DNA of 34,338 nt from an uncultured Pseudomonadales bacterium (lineage in GTDB: Bacteria; Pseudomonadota; Gammaproteobacteria; Pseudomonadales; Porticoccaceae): NCBI GenBank assembly GCA_905478975.1, contig CAJQKW010000126.1:1-34338 (forward strand). Reading direction: 5' to 3'. A program made the position numbers and the translations under genes. This document shows, piece by piece, positions 25,111 to 33,675 of this stretch. How positions within the stretch are numbered: position 1 is the stretch's first letter; every line of letters begins with the position of its first letter. The notes under the pieces are model-generated. The model made no database searches and was not told where the DNA came from. It saw nothing but the letters and a program-made list of their open reading frames with translations.

Positions 25111-26541
25111 TTAGATAAGTGCTTTAGATAGCGCTGTATTCAGCAGCTCTACATTGAATTGTTGTAACTTGGCGATAGCGGGCATTGCGCTGTTTTGAAT
25201 GCGCTGCAAAATCTCCATCTTCTGCTGATCGGCTTTGTCAGCACTACTGATTAGTTTGGTAAAACCATCCAGTCGATTCTCTCGCACCCAAAGGCGCAGG
25301 GTCTTATCCAGAGACCAATTAAATTGGTTCATCATCATCGCCAGTGTCATGGGAATAAAATCCACATCATGGTTTGGCGGTGGGACTAGAGCACAGAGGC
25401 GGTTCTTGTCGGCGTCACTGTCATAGTTAACCTCAACATAGGCTGCCATAGATGCGCTAAAGGCTGGTTGATAGGCGCGGATCATCTGCGGCGTAATACA
25501 GTCATCAGCAAATACCGGGCGTGGGGCTTTGTGAGCAAAAGATCGCTCCAGACTTGCCGAGCAATCAACATGGATATGGGCTGGGGTGGTTGGGATTTCA
25601 CCCTTCGTTAAAACAATACGGTCTTTTTCAATGGCGCTCACCTGGCCCATACGGACGATAGTTTTAATCCGCTGTAACTGCTCTATTTCAGGTTTGCTGA
25701 TTGTGGCGGCATGGAACATAGTCGGCCGCACCGCTTTATCCAAACGCAGCAGATAACCGCCCTCTTCAAGGCGGTCAAACATATCTTCAATAGAACTGGC
25801 ATTGGCAATCGCCTCATATTGCGCGGCAATGGAACCCACAGACTTGTGGAAGAACTCATGTGTAGGCTGGGTGTTGGCGCGATCGAGCAGCCAGGCATCA
25901 CGAGATCGAATCCAGGTAATATCATCGGGGTCAACGCCCTGAGCAAGCAACCATAGGCAGGCATCTATACTCGTCTTACCGCCACCAATCACTACATAGC
26001 CAGCAGGTTTTTCAGTGATGCTTGGCATATCGTTGAGCGGCATAAATTGCGCCTCAGCCGCTATGCTGAAGTTCGGTGTGTGGGTAGAGGGCACGGCAAT
26101 GGTCAAGAACGTGGCGTCGACTAATTTCTCATAGTCTACTGAGTGCGTTTCACCGGTCAGCTTAGAGGTGAACTGACCATCCCCTTCATATTCACACATG
26201 GGAAAGTATTGCACTCTGCCGCTGGCTAAAAACCGCTGGCGCATCACATCGTCGAAGTAGGCACAGATTTCATCACCGGTAGCAAGATCACCCATGCCTT
26301 TATTCAAACCAATCTGATCAATCTCCCCTCGGCTTAGCTCCTTTGAGCTAACACCGAAAAATGATGAGGGTTGATGCAGAGTGACAAAGGGATAGGCCAA
26401 GTTCCAGTGACCGCCAGGCTTCGCGTAGCGATCGACAATAATGATATTGGCATCAGTTTCAGTAAATAGCGTATCGGCAAAGGCCATGCCCACTAGGCCG
26501 CTGCCAATAATCAGATAATCTGTTTTTAGTGATTTGCTCAC
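25111..26541 (-). CDS. FAD/NAD(P)-dependent oxidoreductase, flavin-monooxygenase-like
   Basis: 476 residues. Two Rossmann motifs are visible: G-S-G-L-V-G at 13-18 for FAD and V-I-G-G-G-K-T-S near 184-191 for NAD(P). K-P-G-G-H-W-N-L-A-Y-P-F-V near 41 is similar to the FMO/Baeyer-Villiger entry region. A full FxGxxxHxxxW signature is not seen, so a monooxygenase call is tentative. First gene of a two-gene unit with DUF2855, divergent from the acyltransferase. Substrate unknown. Confidence 0.75.
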   Translation of the reverse strand: MSKSLKTDYLIIGSGLVGMAFADTLFTETDANIIIVDRYAKPGGHWNLAYPFVTLHQPSSFFGVSSKELSRGEIDQIGLNKGMGDLATGDEICAYFDDVMRQRFLASGRVQYFPMCEYEGDGQFTSKLTGETHSVDYEKLVDATFLTIAVPSTHTPNFSIAAEAQFMPLNDMPSITEKPAGYVVIGGGKTSIDACLWLLAQGVDPDDITWIRSRDAWLLDRANTQPTHEFFHKSVGSIAAQYEAIANASSIEDMFDRLEEGGYLLRLDKAVRPTMFHAATISKPEIEQLQRIKTIVRMGQVSAIEKDRIVLTKGEIPTTPAHIHVDCSASLERSFAHKAPRPVFADDCITPQMIRAYQPAFSASMAAYVEVNYDSDADKNRLCALVPPPNHDVDFIPMTLAMMMNQFNWSLDKTLRLWVRENRLDGFTKLISSADKADQQKMEILQRIQNSAMPAIAKLQQFNVELLNTALSKALI

Positions 26542-26584
26542 CCCTTACTCCTTTATTATTATTTTTGAAGCCAACGAGTCGCAT

Positions 26585-26613
26585 ATCAAAGGGCCTTGCC
26601 CGCAAGGTTTTGA
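26585..26613. promoter_or_regulatory. Palindrome in the divergent oxidoreductase-acyltransferase gap
   Basis: CCTTGC-CC-GCAAGG lies inside an outer ATCAAA/TTTGAT pair, about 50 bp upstream of the oxidoreductase start. It may be an operator for either divergent gene; only symmetry supports this. Confidence 0.35.
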
Positions 26614-26710
26614 TGGTATCCTCTTCTTATTAACTTACCAATAGACCAGCCTGTAAAATGCGGTTTTAATATGCGCCTCAGCTATTACTACGCATTCTGG
26701 AGAGACAAAT

Positions 26711-27295
26711 ATGCGCTACACCCTTTTTTCCACACCGCTGCTCTCGCCATTACTCCGTGTACTGTCAAAAGTTATCTTGAAAATAATTCGCTGGCGGGTG
26801 GGTGGGACTCTGCCCACAGATCAGAAAAAGTACGTGCTGATCGTTGCACCGCACACATCAAACTGGGATTTTTTCCTTTTTGTGCTTACCGTATCCGTGC
26901 TCCGTCTACAGCCAAGTGTGCTGATTAAAGATACGCTATTTGTGGGACCTCTGGGCTGGTTCCTGCGCTACTGTGGTGCAGTCCCAGTGAATCGCAGGCA
27001 AGCAGGGTCTCTGGTGACTTATATATCGGGTATTTATGAGGCACGTGAGGAGTTTGTGTTAATCATTACGCCTGAGGGTACGCGCAGTCCCAATGCTAAT
27101 TGGAAACGAGGGTTTCACCATGTGGCGAAGGCTGCGGGGGTGCCAATTCTAGTGGTCTATGTTGATAGCGCTGTGCGCACTATTGGCATTGAGGGGCTGA
27201 TGGAACCCAGTGATGATATTGAGGCGGATATGCAGCAGTTGAAGACTTTCTTTGATACTAAGAAGGGGCTTAAGCCGGGGAATTATGCTTCTTAG
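26711..27295 (+). CDS. PlsC-type 1-acylglycerol-3-phosphate O-acyltransferase family protein
   Basis: 194 residues, short for the family but with its two hallmark motifs: H-T-S-N-W-D (HX4D) at 48-53 and P-E-G-T-R-S at 121-126, plus P-V-N-R-R near 92. A hydrophobic segment around residues 53-66 suggests membrane association. Such enzymes acylate lysophospholipid or similar acceptors. GGAGAG lies before the ATG. It is monocistronic between the oxidoreductase pair and the GH16 gene, so its particular acceptor is unclear. Confidence 0.88.
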   Translation: MRYTLFSTPLLSPLLRVLSKVILKIIRWRVGGTLPTDQKKYVLIVAPHTSNWDFFLFVLTVSVLRLQPSVLIKDTLFVGPLGWFLRYCGAVPVNRRQAGSLVTYISGIYEAREEFVLIITPEGTRSPNANWKRGFHHVAKAAGVPILVVYVDSAVRTIGIEGLMEPSDDIEADMQQLKTFFDTKKGLKPGNYAS

Positions 27296-27402
27296 AGTGA
27301 TTAATTAGGCCCTCGAGTCAAAAATTGGGCTGGTTAAGCGAAAAGCCCTCCGCCCTCGATTTGTCATCCGGAGCTTAACCAAAGGATGTCATGCAAACTA
27401 AC

Positions 27403-27499
27403 AGAGATCCTTCGGTTCACTTCGTTCTCTCAGGGTGACAGCCTTTGGTGTGAATCTACCGATTAAATCTGTCACCCTGAGCGCAGCCGAAGGGTCTCT
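27403..27499. repeat. Dispersed repeat R3, inverted pair
   Basis: GAGATCCTTCGG...CTCTCAGGGTGACAG near 27404-27441 is inverted at 27470-27499 as CTGTCACCCTGAG...CCGAAGGGTCTCT, so the RNA could form one long hairpin. Both arms belong to the family seen at 23047, 23874 and 29930. It fills the 27296-27537 gap between two convergent genes and may serve as a bidirectional terminator. Confidence 0.75.
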
Positions 27500-27537
27500 T
27501 CTGGTTCACTTACTAGCCTGTTATCTTGTGTCCAGTT

Positions 27538-29505
27538 TTAGGGGGTTAATTGGAACACTCGCACATAGTCAACCAGCATGCCGCGAGGGAACTGTGTCGC
27601 AGTGGTTGGTGCGCCCGGCCAATTGCCACCTACCGCAACATTCAAGATTAAGAAAAAGTCGTTTCTAAATGCCTCCGCCCGATCAGAACCATCGGCAATG
27701 GATACCGAGTGAGTCCGAATATCATCGACATACCAAACAATCTCATCCGCTGACCACTCAATACTGAACACATGGAAGCTGTTAGAGTAAGTCTTACCAC
27801 TCGACAGTTTATGCTCTGTCCCTGCCGACTGTGGGCTGTAGCTGGCGTCTAAACCACCGTTGTTATAGTAGACATTGTGCACTGCAGTGTCTTCATTACC
27901 CGAACCACCAATGGTATCTACAATATCGATCTCACCACTGTAGGGCCAGCTAATGTCGGCGAAATTCTGCCCTAGCATCCAGGCCGCAGACCACAGGCCT
28001 TTGCCCTCTGCTACCACAGCGCGGACATCTACCCGACCGTAGGTAAAGGAAAAATTGTCCTCGGTTTTAATGCGAGAGGATGTATAGCTTCTGCCGCCAA
28101 AATTTTCTTTGCGGGCTTCGATGACCAGCAAGCCATTTTCGACTGAGGCGTTTTCTTCACGATAGTACTCCAGTTCATTGTTGCCCCAGCCATTACTGCC
28201 AGTGCCAATATCAAAGCGCCACATATCCGTATTTAGCTCAGTGCCATCAAACTCATCAGAGAATATCTTGGTATAGCCGGGATAGGATTCTGCTGACTGG
28301 TAACCGATACTGGGGTCAGTCTTAACCCAATCAGAAGCAGTACCACCAGTATTGCCTGAACTGGCATTTGGCCCATTGGGGTTAGCGACCCAGCGTACAT
28401 TGTCTACCTGAAACACTGTAGAGTCATGGTCTGTGGCCCAGATTGCAAAGCCGATATCTACGCCTGATAGGTTAAGTCCCTGATCGACCAGTTCGTTTAC
28501 ATTGACCGATAATGCGTCCCAACCTGCGCCGTCGACCGCGCCAAGGCTAAAGTCACCCGATGTGCAGGGATAGCTACACTCCGATTTCATCGTTAGCTTG
28601 TTATCGCCACTTATAATCTTCACATCAAACTCGATGGTTCCGCCAGCATAAGCAGACAGGTTATAGGGGGTTGATGTCTGAGCAATAACAAAGCCGAGCC
28701 TTGCGCCAGCCGCGTGACTAATTTGCAACACATCGCCGCGCTCAGAGTCGCTTACCACTGACCAGCTAGCGCTTGGGCAGGTGGTATCATCGCCGGTCTC
28801 ACATCGACCCCAGCCTTTAGCCTCATCAACGATAACCAGGCCAGTATCCCATTCTATTGAGGTTACGCCCTCTTGAATAATCGGCAGATCATCGGCGACA
28901 GTAACACCGGAGTCGGCATCTTCGACAGTGACTGTTCTGGCTGCACTGGCTGTATTGCCAGCAGCATCAGTTGCCGTGTAGGTGAGCGTGTAAACGCCCG
29001 CAGTGCCATTGTCGACCACACCAGTAACGGTAACAGCAACTTCGCCATCAACGGTGTCCGCTGCTGTGGCACCGGCATCAGACCAGGCACCACCAACGTT
29101 AATAGAGACTGTCTGGTCACCAGCTAAAGTAATAACCGGTAAGCTTGTGTCGGCGACGGTGACGGTTCTGGTTTCGGATGCAGTATTGCCCGCACTGTCA
29201 CTGCTAGAATAGGTCAGAGTGTAGGAGCCAGCTTCCGCTGAATTTACCTCGCCTGCTACGCTAAAGCTCAGATTTGAATCTACATTGTCCGTTACACTGG
29301 CTCCGGGATCTGTAAATTCTATGCCCTGCTCATGGGGCATTGAAGATGAGCCACTCAGTGTAATCACCGGTGCACGGGTATCAGCCGCTGGAGGGTTGGC
29401 TGGTGATCCACTGCCGCCTCCACCGCCACATGCACTAAGTATAGTTGCGGTAATGCCAACGATAAGGGATTTACTTGTGTGGTGGAGCAGATAATCTGAA
29501 AACAT
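27538..29505 (-). CDS. GH16 family lipoprotein (laminarinase-like beta-glucanase) with Ig-like domains
   Basis: 655 residues from the ATG at 29505 (GAGGG 6 bp before; an in-frame ATG at 29598 has no site). Lipobox L-S-A-C with C26 then a G5 linker. Residues 43-125 and 125-205 are two DUF5011/HYR-like Ig domains (both with Y-T-L-T-Y and A-G-N-T-A-S). About 215-375 is a beta-sandwich resembling the ExoP galactose-binding-like domain. From 400 the GH16 jelly roll follows (F-S-D-E-F-D-G-T-E-L-N, Y-G-R-V-D-V-R). The active-site strand reads G-E-I-D-I-V-D: E525 and D527 are kept, but the expected second Glu is D530. Probably surface-bound and acting on beta-1,3-glucans such as laminarin; activity is uncertain because of the change. 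Confidence 0.88.
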   Translation of the reverse strand: MFSDYLLHHTSKSLIVGITATILSACGGGGGSGSPANPPAADTRAPVITLSGSSSMPHEQGIEFTDPGASVTDNVDSNLSFSVAGEVNSAEAGSYTLTYSSSDSAGNTASETRTVTVADTSLPVITLAGDQTVSINVGGAWSDAGATAADTVDGEVAVTVTGVVDNGTAGVYTLTYTATDAAGNTASAARTVTVEDADSGVTVADDLPIIQEGVTSIEWDTGLVIVDEAKGWGRCETGDDTTCPSASWSVVSDSERGDVLQISHAAGARLGFVIAQTSTPYNLSAYAGGTIEFDVKIISGDNKLTMKSECSYPCTSGDFSLGAVDGAGWDALSVNVNELVDQGLNLSGVDIGFAIWATDHDSTVFQVDNVRWVANPNGPNASSGNTGGTASDWVKTDPSIGYQSAESYPGYTKIFSDEFDGTELNTDMWRFDIGTGSNGWGNNELEYYREENASVENGLLVIEARKENFGGRSYTSSRIKTEDNFSFTYGRVDVRAVVAEGKGLWSAAWMLGQNFADISWPYSGEIDIVDTIGGSGNEDTAVHNVYYNNGGLDASYSPQSAGTEHKLSSGKTYSNSFHVFSIEWSADEIVWYVDDIRTHSVSIADGSDRAEAFRNDFFLILNVAVGGNWPGAPTTATQFPRGMLVDYVRVFQLTP

Positions 29506-29711
29506 GGAACCCTCTTGAATAATTGTGTATTTAATCAGTTCTAACGACGATATTTTTATGGGATGCAGTCTGCAACCTGGAGTAATTGACATCCACAAAA
29601 ATAAGATAAAGAGGGATAGAGGTGAGATAAGAGGCTCTTTTATCTTGAAACAGTAGATTGTTAGAGCGACTTGGACAGTCGAGGTACAGTTTGCCAGGCA
29701 GGGTTTATAGT

Positions 29712-29799
29712 AATAGCCTGAGGGCTATTGCCACCCCTTTGGGGCTGCGTAGCTGCGCGCCTCGTTTAAATTTCGCCGCAGGCGTAATTTGTCAACCTG
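29712..29799 (+). repeat. Hairpin-plus-conserved-core repeat, copy 1
   Basis: AATAGCC-TGAG-GGCTATT (29712-29729) is followed by CCCCTTTGGGG and a 60-bp core (GGGGCTGCGT ... TTTCGCCG ... TAATTTGT ... AACCTG). The core matches 30094-30158. The first hairpin has a different sequence from that of copy 2 but the same place. 29506-29711 upstream holds the GH16 leader and no gene. Confidence 0.7.
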
Positions 29800-29886
29800 A
29801 CGCTTTAGCCCTCGAAATCCGCCGTTCCGGCGGTTAAATAAAAAAGGCCACCTGCTCGCCACGCTGTCATCTCAAACAAACAAGCT

Positions 29887-30062
29887 TGTCATCTCGACCA
29901 CAGTGGAGAGATCTGGTGCAGTACGCGGGGAGATCCTTCGGTTCGCTGCGCTCTCTCAGGATGACATAATTATTTGTCATCCCGAGCGCAGTCGAGGGAT
30001 CTCTTGGGTGGGTTAGTGCACTTAAGGACTGGGTGCAATACTGAGAGGGGACGGCAGGATTT
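29887..30062. repeat. Dispersed repeat R4, compound copy with inverted arm
   Basis: GTCATCTCGACC at 29888 begins a partial copy. An inverted arm (GAGATCCTTCGG ... CTCAGGATGACA) at 29930-29966 faces a full-length unit at 29976-30062, which ends with GTGCAATACTGAG and GGCAGGATTT as in R1. It lies between the two copies of the hairpin-core repeat. Confidence 0.75.
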
Positions 30063-30064
30063 AA

Positions 30065-30158
30065 TTATTAACAAACTAAAGTTTGTTAATAATCCCCTTG
30101 GGGCTGCGTCGCGTTGCGACTCGTTCAAATTTCGCCGTAGGGGTAATTTGTGAACCTG
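30065..30158 (+). repeat. Hairpin-plus-conserved-core repeat, copy 2
   Basis: TTATTAACAAACT-AA-AGTTTGTTAATAA is a perfect 13-bp stem (30065-30092), directly followed by CCCCTTGGGG and the core shared with 29734-29799. GTCGC-GTT-GCGAC forms a further stem inside the core. Confidence 0.75.
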
Positions 30159-30162
30159 CGAC

Positions 30163-30795
30163 CACTACACCCCCAGTGTAATGGCGTCTATTTCTATATA
30201 AACCAATGGCTTACAAACCGCTCGACTCAGAGGCAAGCCACTACACTAGAGGTTGTTTTACGACTCACAAGGAAGTTACCAAGCATGTCTACTGGCCCTT
30301 TCACCTCATATCCAGAAACATACAAAGCATCCGTTGCAACAGCCCCATCTGCAAGAGCTGTAATTATTAAAAAATAAATTCTAAAGAGCAGACCGTCATG
30401 GCTGACAAGAATACTATAGCTGCGCCCTTCTCGATGTCGCTCCATTGGCTCATTATTTTAAAATTTTAGCGATGTTCTCGCCACTTCTGTCCACGACATA
30501 ACTGACTAGACCTGTTTGAAGTAGTGACCATGCTTCATCTCTTTAGGGGCTTGCGAACAGCCTCGAGGTATCGCCACCAACCAGAACCAGAACCCCAAGC
30601 ATGGTGATCGGCCTCCAACTTGCCGCAAGCCAGTTTCCGCTGTTCGCCTATGCGATGACTATTACGTGTTGCCCCTTGATATTTTCCTTTGTGTAATCAA
30701 AACCTCCGCATGGCTGCCGCCTGCATTCAACAGTGCAGTATTATGGCCCTATGGGCTTACCCCCTTCCCATGCGCATATTTTTACGTATATTTTG
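30163..30795. other. Gene-poor stretch with decayed coding fragments
   Basis: No convincing gene. On the minus strand 30227-30445 gives 72 open codons without ribosome site, and 30535 upward gives about 53 codons without a start, ending in R-Y-L-E-A-V-R-K-P-L-K-R. Another frame nearby reads G-G-F-D-Y-T-K-E-N-I-K-G-Q-H. Together they look like a frame-broken coding relic, possibly a transposase or cassette gene, but I recognise no family. Confidence 0.4.
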
Positions 30796-31323
30796 TCAAA
30801 AAGTTAGCTCTACAATAATGATGTCGCTGTAGCTGCCCGCGTGTACGTTCTGGAGGGCGGGGATACGTCCATAAACCACGTGATTTACATTCACACCAAT
30901 ACCGGTGCCGTTTACTGTAACGGTGCCGCTGGTGGCATCGCCCCAAATCACGGCGCGGTTAGCGGCGGTGTAAAGATTGTAGTTGAGCGTGTCGGTGCCG
31001 CTGCCCATGACACGCTGCGTATGGGTCCCGCCGCCCGCGGTGAGGGCCATGGAATACCCGACGCCGTTAGGGCAGTTCACGTCAATGTTACCGGTGCTAT
31101 CAAGCGCTGTATTGCTGAACACATCATAACTTCCGAAGTTCACCCCTGTAACGTTAAGGGTGCATGCATACCCCTGCTGCGCTGTTAGCGCAAAGGCTAA
31201 TGCAATAAGCCAGGGCGCCAAAACGTTACGCTTGCAGGTGCCCGCAAGGGTACTTGCCGCTGCAGAGCGAGCTGGTTGAAAAGTTCGGCAGACGCCGAGT
31301 TTTAGGCTGATAAATACTCTCAT
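30796..31323 (-). CDS. SCPU-domain (Csu-like) pilus subunit
   Basis: 175 residues. The mature domain starts C-T-L-N-V-T-G-V-N-F-G-S-Y-D and has the Gly/Ser/Thr-rich strands and the A-G-S-Y-S-D-I-I-I-V-E-L-T-F end of the spore-coat-U family found in archaic chaperone-usher pili. The leader is unusually long: a basic 32-residue stretch precedes the hydrophobic core W-L-I-A-L-A-F-A-L, with cleavage after G-Y-A near residue 53. The ATG overlaps the usher stop by 4 bp (ATGA). In Csu operons the gene after the usher is the two-domain tip adhesin; here a single domain fills that place. Confidence 0.85.
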   Translation of the reverse strand: MRVFISLKLGVCRTFQPARSAAASTLAGTCKRNVLAPWLIALAFALTAQQGYACTLNVTGVNFGSYDVFSNTALDSTGNIDVNCPNGVGYSMALTAGGGTHTQRVMGSGTDTLNYNLYTAANRAVIWGDATSGTVTVNGTGIGVNVNHVVYGRIPALQNVHAGSYSDIIIVELTF

Positions 31324-33659
31324 GGGTCTACTCCCGTGCAGATATAAGTCCCCAGGTGCGGCAGCGGGTCGGTAGACTCAGGGAAATGCAGCACGAACTC
31401 ACAACTCTGCTCTCGCCAAGTGACTCGCAGCCGATTGCTCACCGCCAGCCCGGTCAGATAAACCTCGCCCCTCATGCCGGTGGGGAAGACTTCATTTTGT
31501 TCAACGTTATCTCCAATAATTTGCGCCTGTGCGCGCGCTGGTAAAGGTTCGCCGTTTTCCAGCACCACGGTGAGCAGCGCCCCGCGTCTGCGCTTAACTG
31601 GAAACTTCAGCAGCAGGCCACTGCGGAAATACGGCACGGCGTCGAGCTGCACCGCATCGATCTGCGCATCCAGCGGTAAATCAGCCTGCTCGATGCGCAC
31701 CGTGTTCTTTTGGTAAGGGCGTAGCCTTGGCAGCAGTGCATTGCCGTTGGCGTCGGTGCGCGCTACCAGTTGGTTGTCCGCGTAGATGCCCACGCCGGAA
31801 TAGTCGGGCACCTGCACCACAGCAAAGCTGTCGGAGATGCGCCGGCTCAAGAACGCGCTACCCCCTAAGAAAGCTACACCGCCGCTTGCACTGCCGCGGA
31901 AGGCAGTCTGGCTGAGGGACTGGTCTGCCAGCAAGGTATAAGTACCGACCTCATTTTGCAGCTTGACCTCGACCCCACGTTGGTCTGAATCGCCTACTCC
32001 GGCGACTAGACGATAGCCCATCCCGCTACCTGCCGGCATACCGCGGCTCACCTGTAAACGCGCCTCCTCGCGGCCTGGTTGCGCCGACGTGCTGATGCTG
32101 GCGTTGGTCCTATTCCCTAATGGCACAAAGAAATTCAGGTTGAAGATCGTCTTTGCGTCCCCACTGAGAGGCCTAGTCACAGACGCGCTCAGGTTGCCTA
32201 GACGCCCTATTTTCCTGTTATAACTCGCGGCCAGTATCTTGTTCCCCTGCCGGTCACGGAAGGCCTGCTCCGTGTAGTTCGCTGTGAATGAGCCGTGGTC
32301 GCTAGTCGCCAAATTGACAAACACCCGGCTTATGTGTCGGGGCGCAAGCTCTTCGGGCTGCAGCCCCAACTTCGCGAAGCGCTGGCTGGCGAGCTGAGTG
32401 TTTGCGCCGAAACTAAAGTAGCGGCCCTGACGCTGAAATCCAAGCTCCAGTAATCCGCCCACGCCTCGATCGCTATGGCTCGCAGCAAAGGAACCGGATA
32501 ATACGCCAGCGGCAGGCAACATCAACACGCCGCCCAGGCCTAAGGTCTGCTGATGGCCGAGCAGCTCACCATGGAACTCGGCGGTGAACTGCTCGGTGAT
32601 CCCTAAGCGGTGCGTACCGATCGCCAGGGCTCGGCCGTAGTTGTTGCTGTCGGTACCAAAATTCCTGCGCACAAATCCCAGCTCGTATGAATAATCTTGC
32701 AGGCCCTGCTGCAGCAGGCGGCGTGTGGCATAGAAGGGCTGGGTGATGACCTGCTCCCGCCCTAAAATATCGCGTACCACCAAACGAGCATCCCCTTGGC
32801 CAGTCGTAACTGGCAGATCCTCGATGCTGAATGGCCCGCTGGGCACTTCGCGGCTCATGCGCAACGCATTATCAACATAAAGATCCACCGTGGAGGGCAG
32901 CGCCGCTTCGCCAGACATCCCTGGCAACGGGAAAGAAGTGAAGCCAGGCTGGGTGGAAAAATTGGTCGCCCATTGCACGCCGCCGAAGCGCACCGCCCCG
33001 CCCCAACTGCTCGTGCCGCTGATCGCGTCGCCGAAGCGCAAGCTGGCGAGTTGCATCGGCTGGTCGAGCGTCCAGGTGGTATCCAGACGGATGGCGCTAG
33101 CATGCCCGCCCAGGTCCCGCGCCAAAATATGGGTTTGGCCGGCACCCCAGCTGCCGAACCCGCCCAGTTCAAGCAGCCCGCTGGCCGTTGTTCGCCCTTG
33201 CGCATTATTGGCAGACACATCGTAATTAAGAAAGCCGCCGGGCGACGCCGGGGTGGGCGCACTGAAATTGGTCACCGTTCCCTTTAGCCGCGTGGCATCA
33301 AATAAGCTTGGGGCCGCTTGAACCGTCAGCGCTTGACTGGATTCATCAAATCTATACGACAGGCCTGCCAGCGCATCAAGCGCGAAGAAGTCCTCGCCGT
33401 AGTGGGTAAGAGGGGCAGTATTCGGCAAGCGCAAGCGCCAGCGCCGCAGATCTTGAGCTCCCGCGAACAGACGACCGTCGCTGCGCAGTATAAAGACGGT
33501 GCCATGTGTTTGCCCGTTGATAAGCACCGCCATAAATACTTCGTCTGCATCATGAGCTGGGTCTTCCGCCAGCGCCGCTGGCGGTGTTAGCGTCACCATG
33601 GCCAGCAGAAGTAGGCATGCATTTAGAGACTTGGTGGCATTAATCTTATGAGCAACCAT
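31320..33659 (-). CDS. Outer-membrane usher of an archaic chaperone-usher pilus
   Basis: 779 residues from the ATG at 33659, 16 bp after the chaperone stop; earlier in-frame starts would overlap the chaperone. Signal peptide N-A-C-L-L-L-L-A-M-V with A-L-A before E31. Then an N-terminal domain (V-F-M-A-V-L-I-N-G-Q), a long beta-barrel (140-640) with P-S-G-P-F-S-I-E-D-L-P and Y-S-G-V-G-I-Y-A-D-N-Q-L-V blocks, and C-terminal plug/CTD strands with two Cys (Q-S-C-E-F, Y-I-C-T). It secretes and assembles SCPU subunits across the outer membrane. Base composition is visibly more GC-rich than the betaine island. Confidence 0.92.
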   Translation of the reverse strand: MVAHKINATKSLNACLLLLAMVTLTPPAALAEDPAHDADEVFMAVLINGQTHGTVFILRSDGRLFAGAQDLRRWRLRLPNTAPLTHYGEDFFALDALAGLSYRFDESSQALTVQAAPSLFDATRLKGTVTNFSAPTPASPGGFLNYDVSANNAQGRTTASGLLELGGFGSWGAGQTHILARDLGGHASAIRLDTTWTLDQPMQLASLRFGDAISGTSSWGGAVRFGGVQWATNFSTQPGFTSFPLPGMSGEAALPSTVDLYVDNALRMSREVPSGPFSIEDLPVTTGQGDARLVVRDILGREQVITQPFYATRRLLQQGLQDYSYELGFVRRNFGTDSNNYGRALAIGTHRLGITEQFTAEFHGELLGHQQTLGLGGVLMLPAAGVLSGSFAASHSDRGVGGLLELGFQRQGRYFSFGANTQLASQRFAKLGLQPEELAPRHISRVFVNLATSDHGSFTANYTEQAFRDRQGNKILAASYNRKIGRLGNLSASVTRPLSGDAKTIFNLNFFVPLGNRTNASISTSAQPGREEARLQVSRGMPAGSGMGYRLVAGVGDSDQRGVEVKLQNEVGTYTLLADQSLSQTAFRGSASGGVAFLGGSAFLSRRISDSFAVVQVPDYSGVGIYADNQLVARTDANGNALLPRLRPYQKNTVRIEQADLPLDAQIDAVQLDAVPYFRSGLLLKFPVKRRRGALLTVVLENGEPLPARAQAQIIGDNVEQNEVFPTGMRGEVYLTGLAVSNRLRVTWREQSCEFVLHFPESTDPLPHLGTYICTGVDP

Positions 33660-33675
33660 TCCTGCCTGATGCACA

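Noticed and set aside
29880-30062. CRISPR array
   Set aside because: Repeats are imperfect, inverted as well as direct, irregularly spaced, and no cas gene is present.
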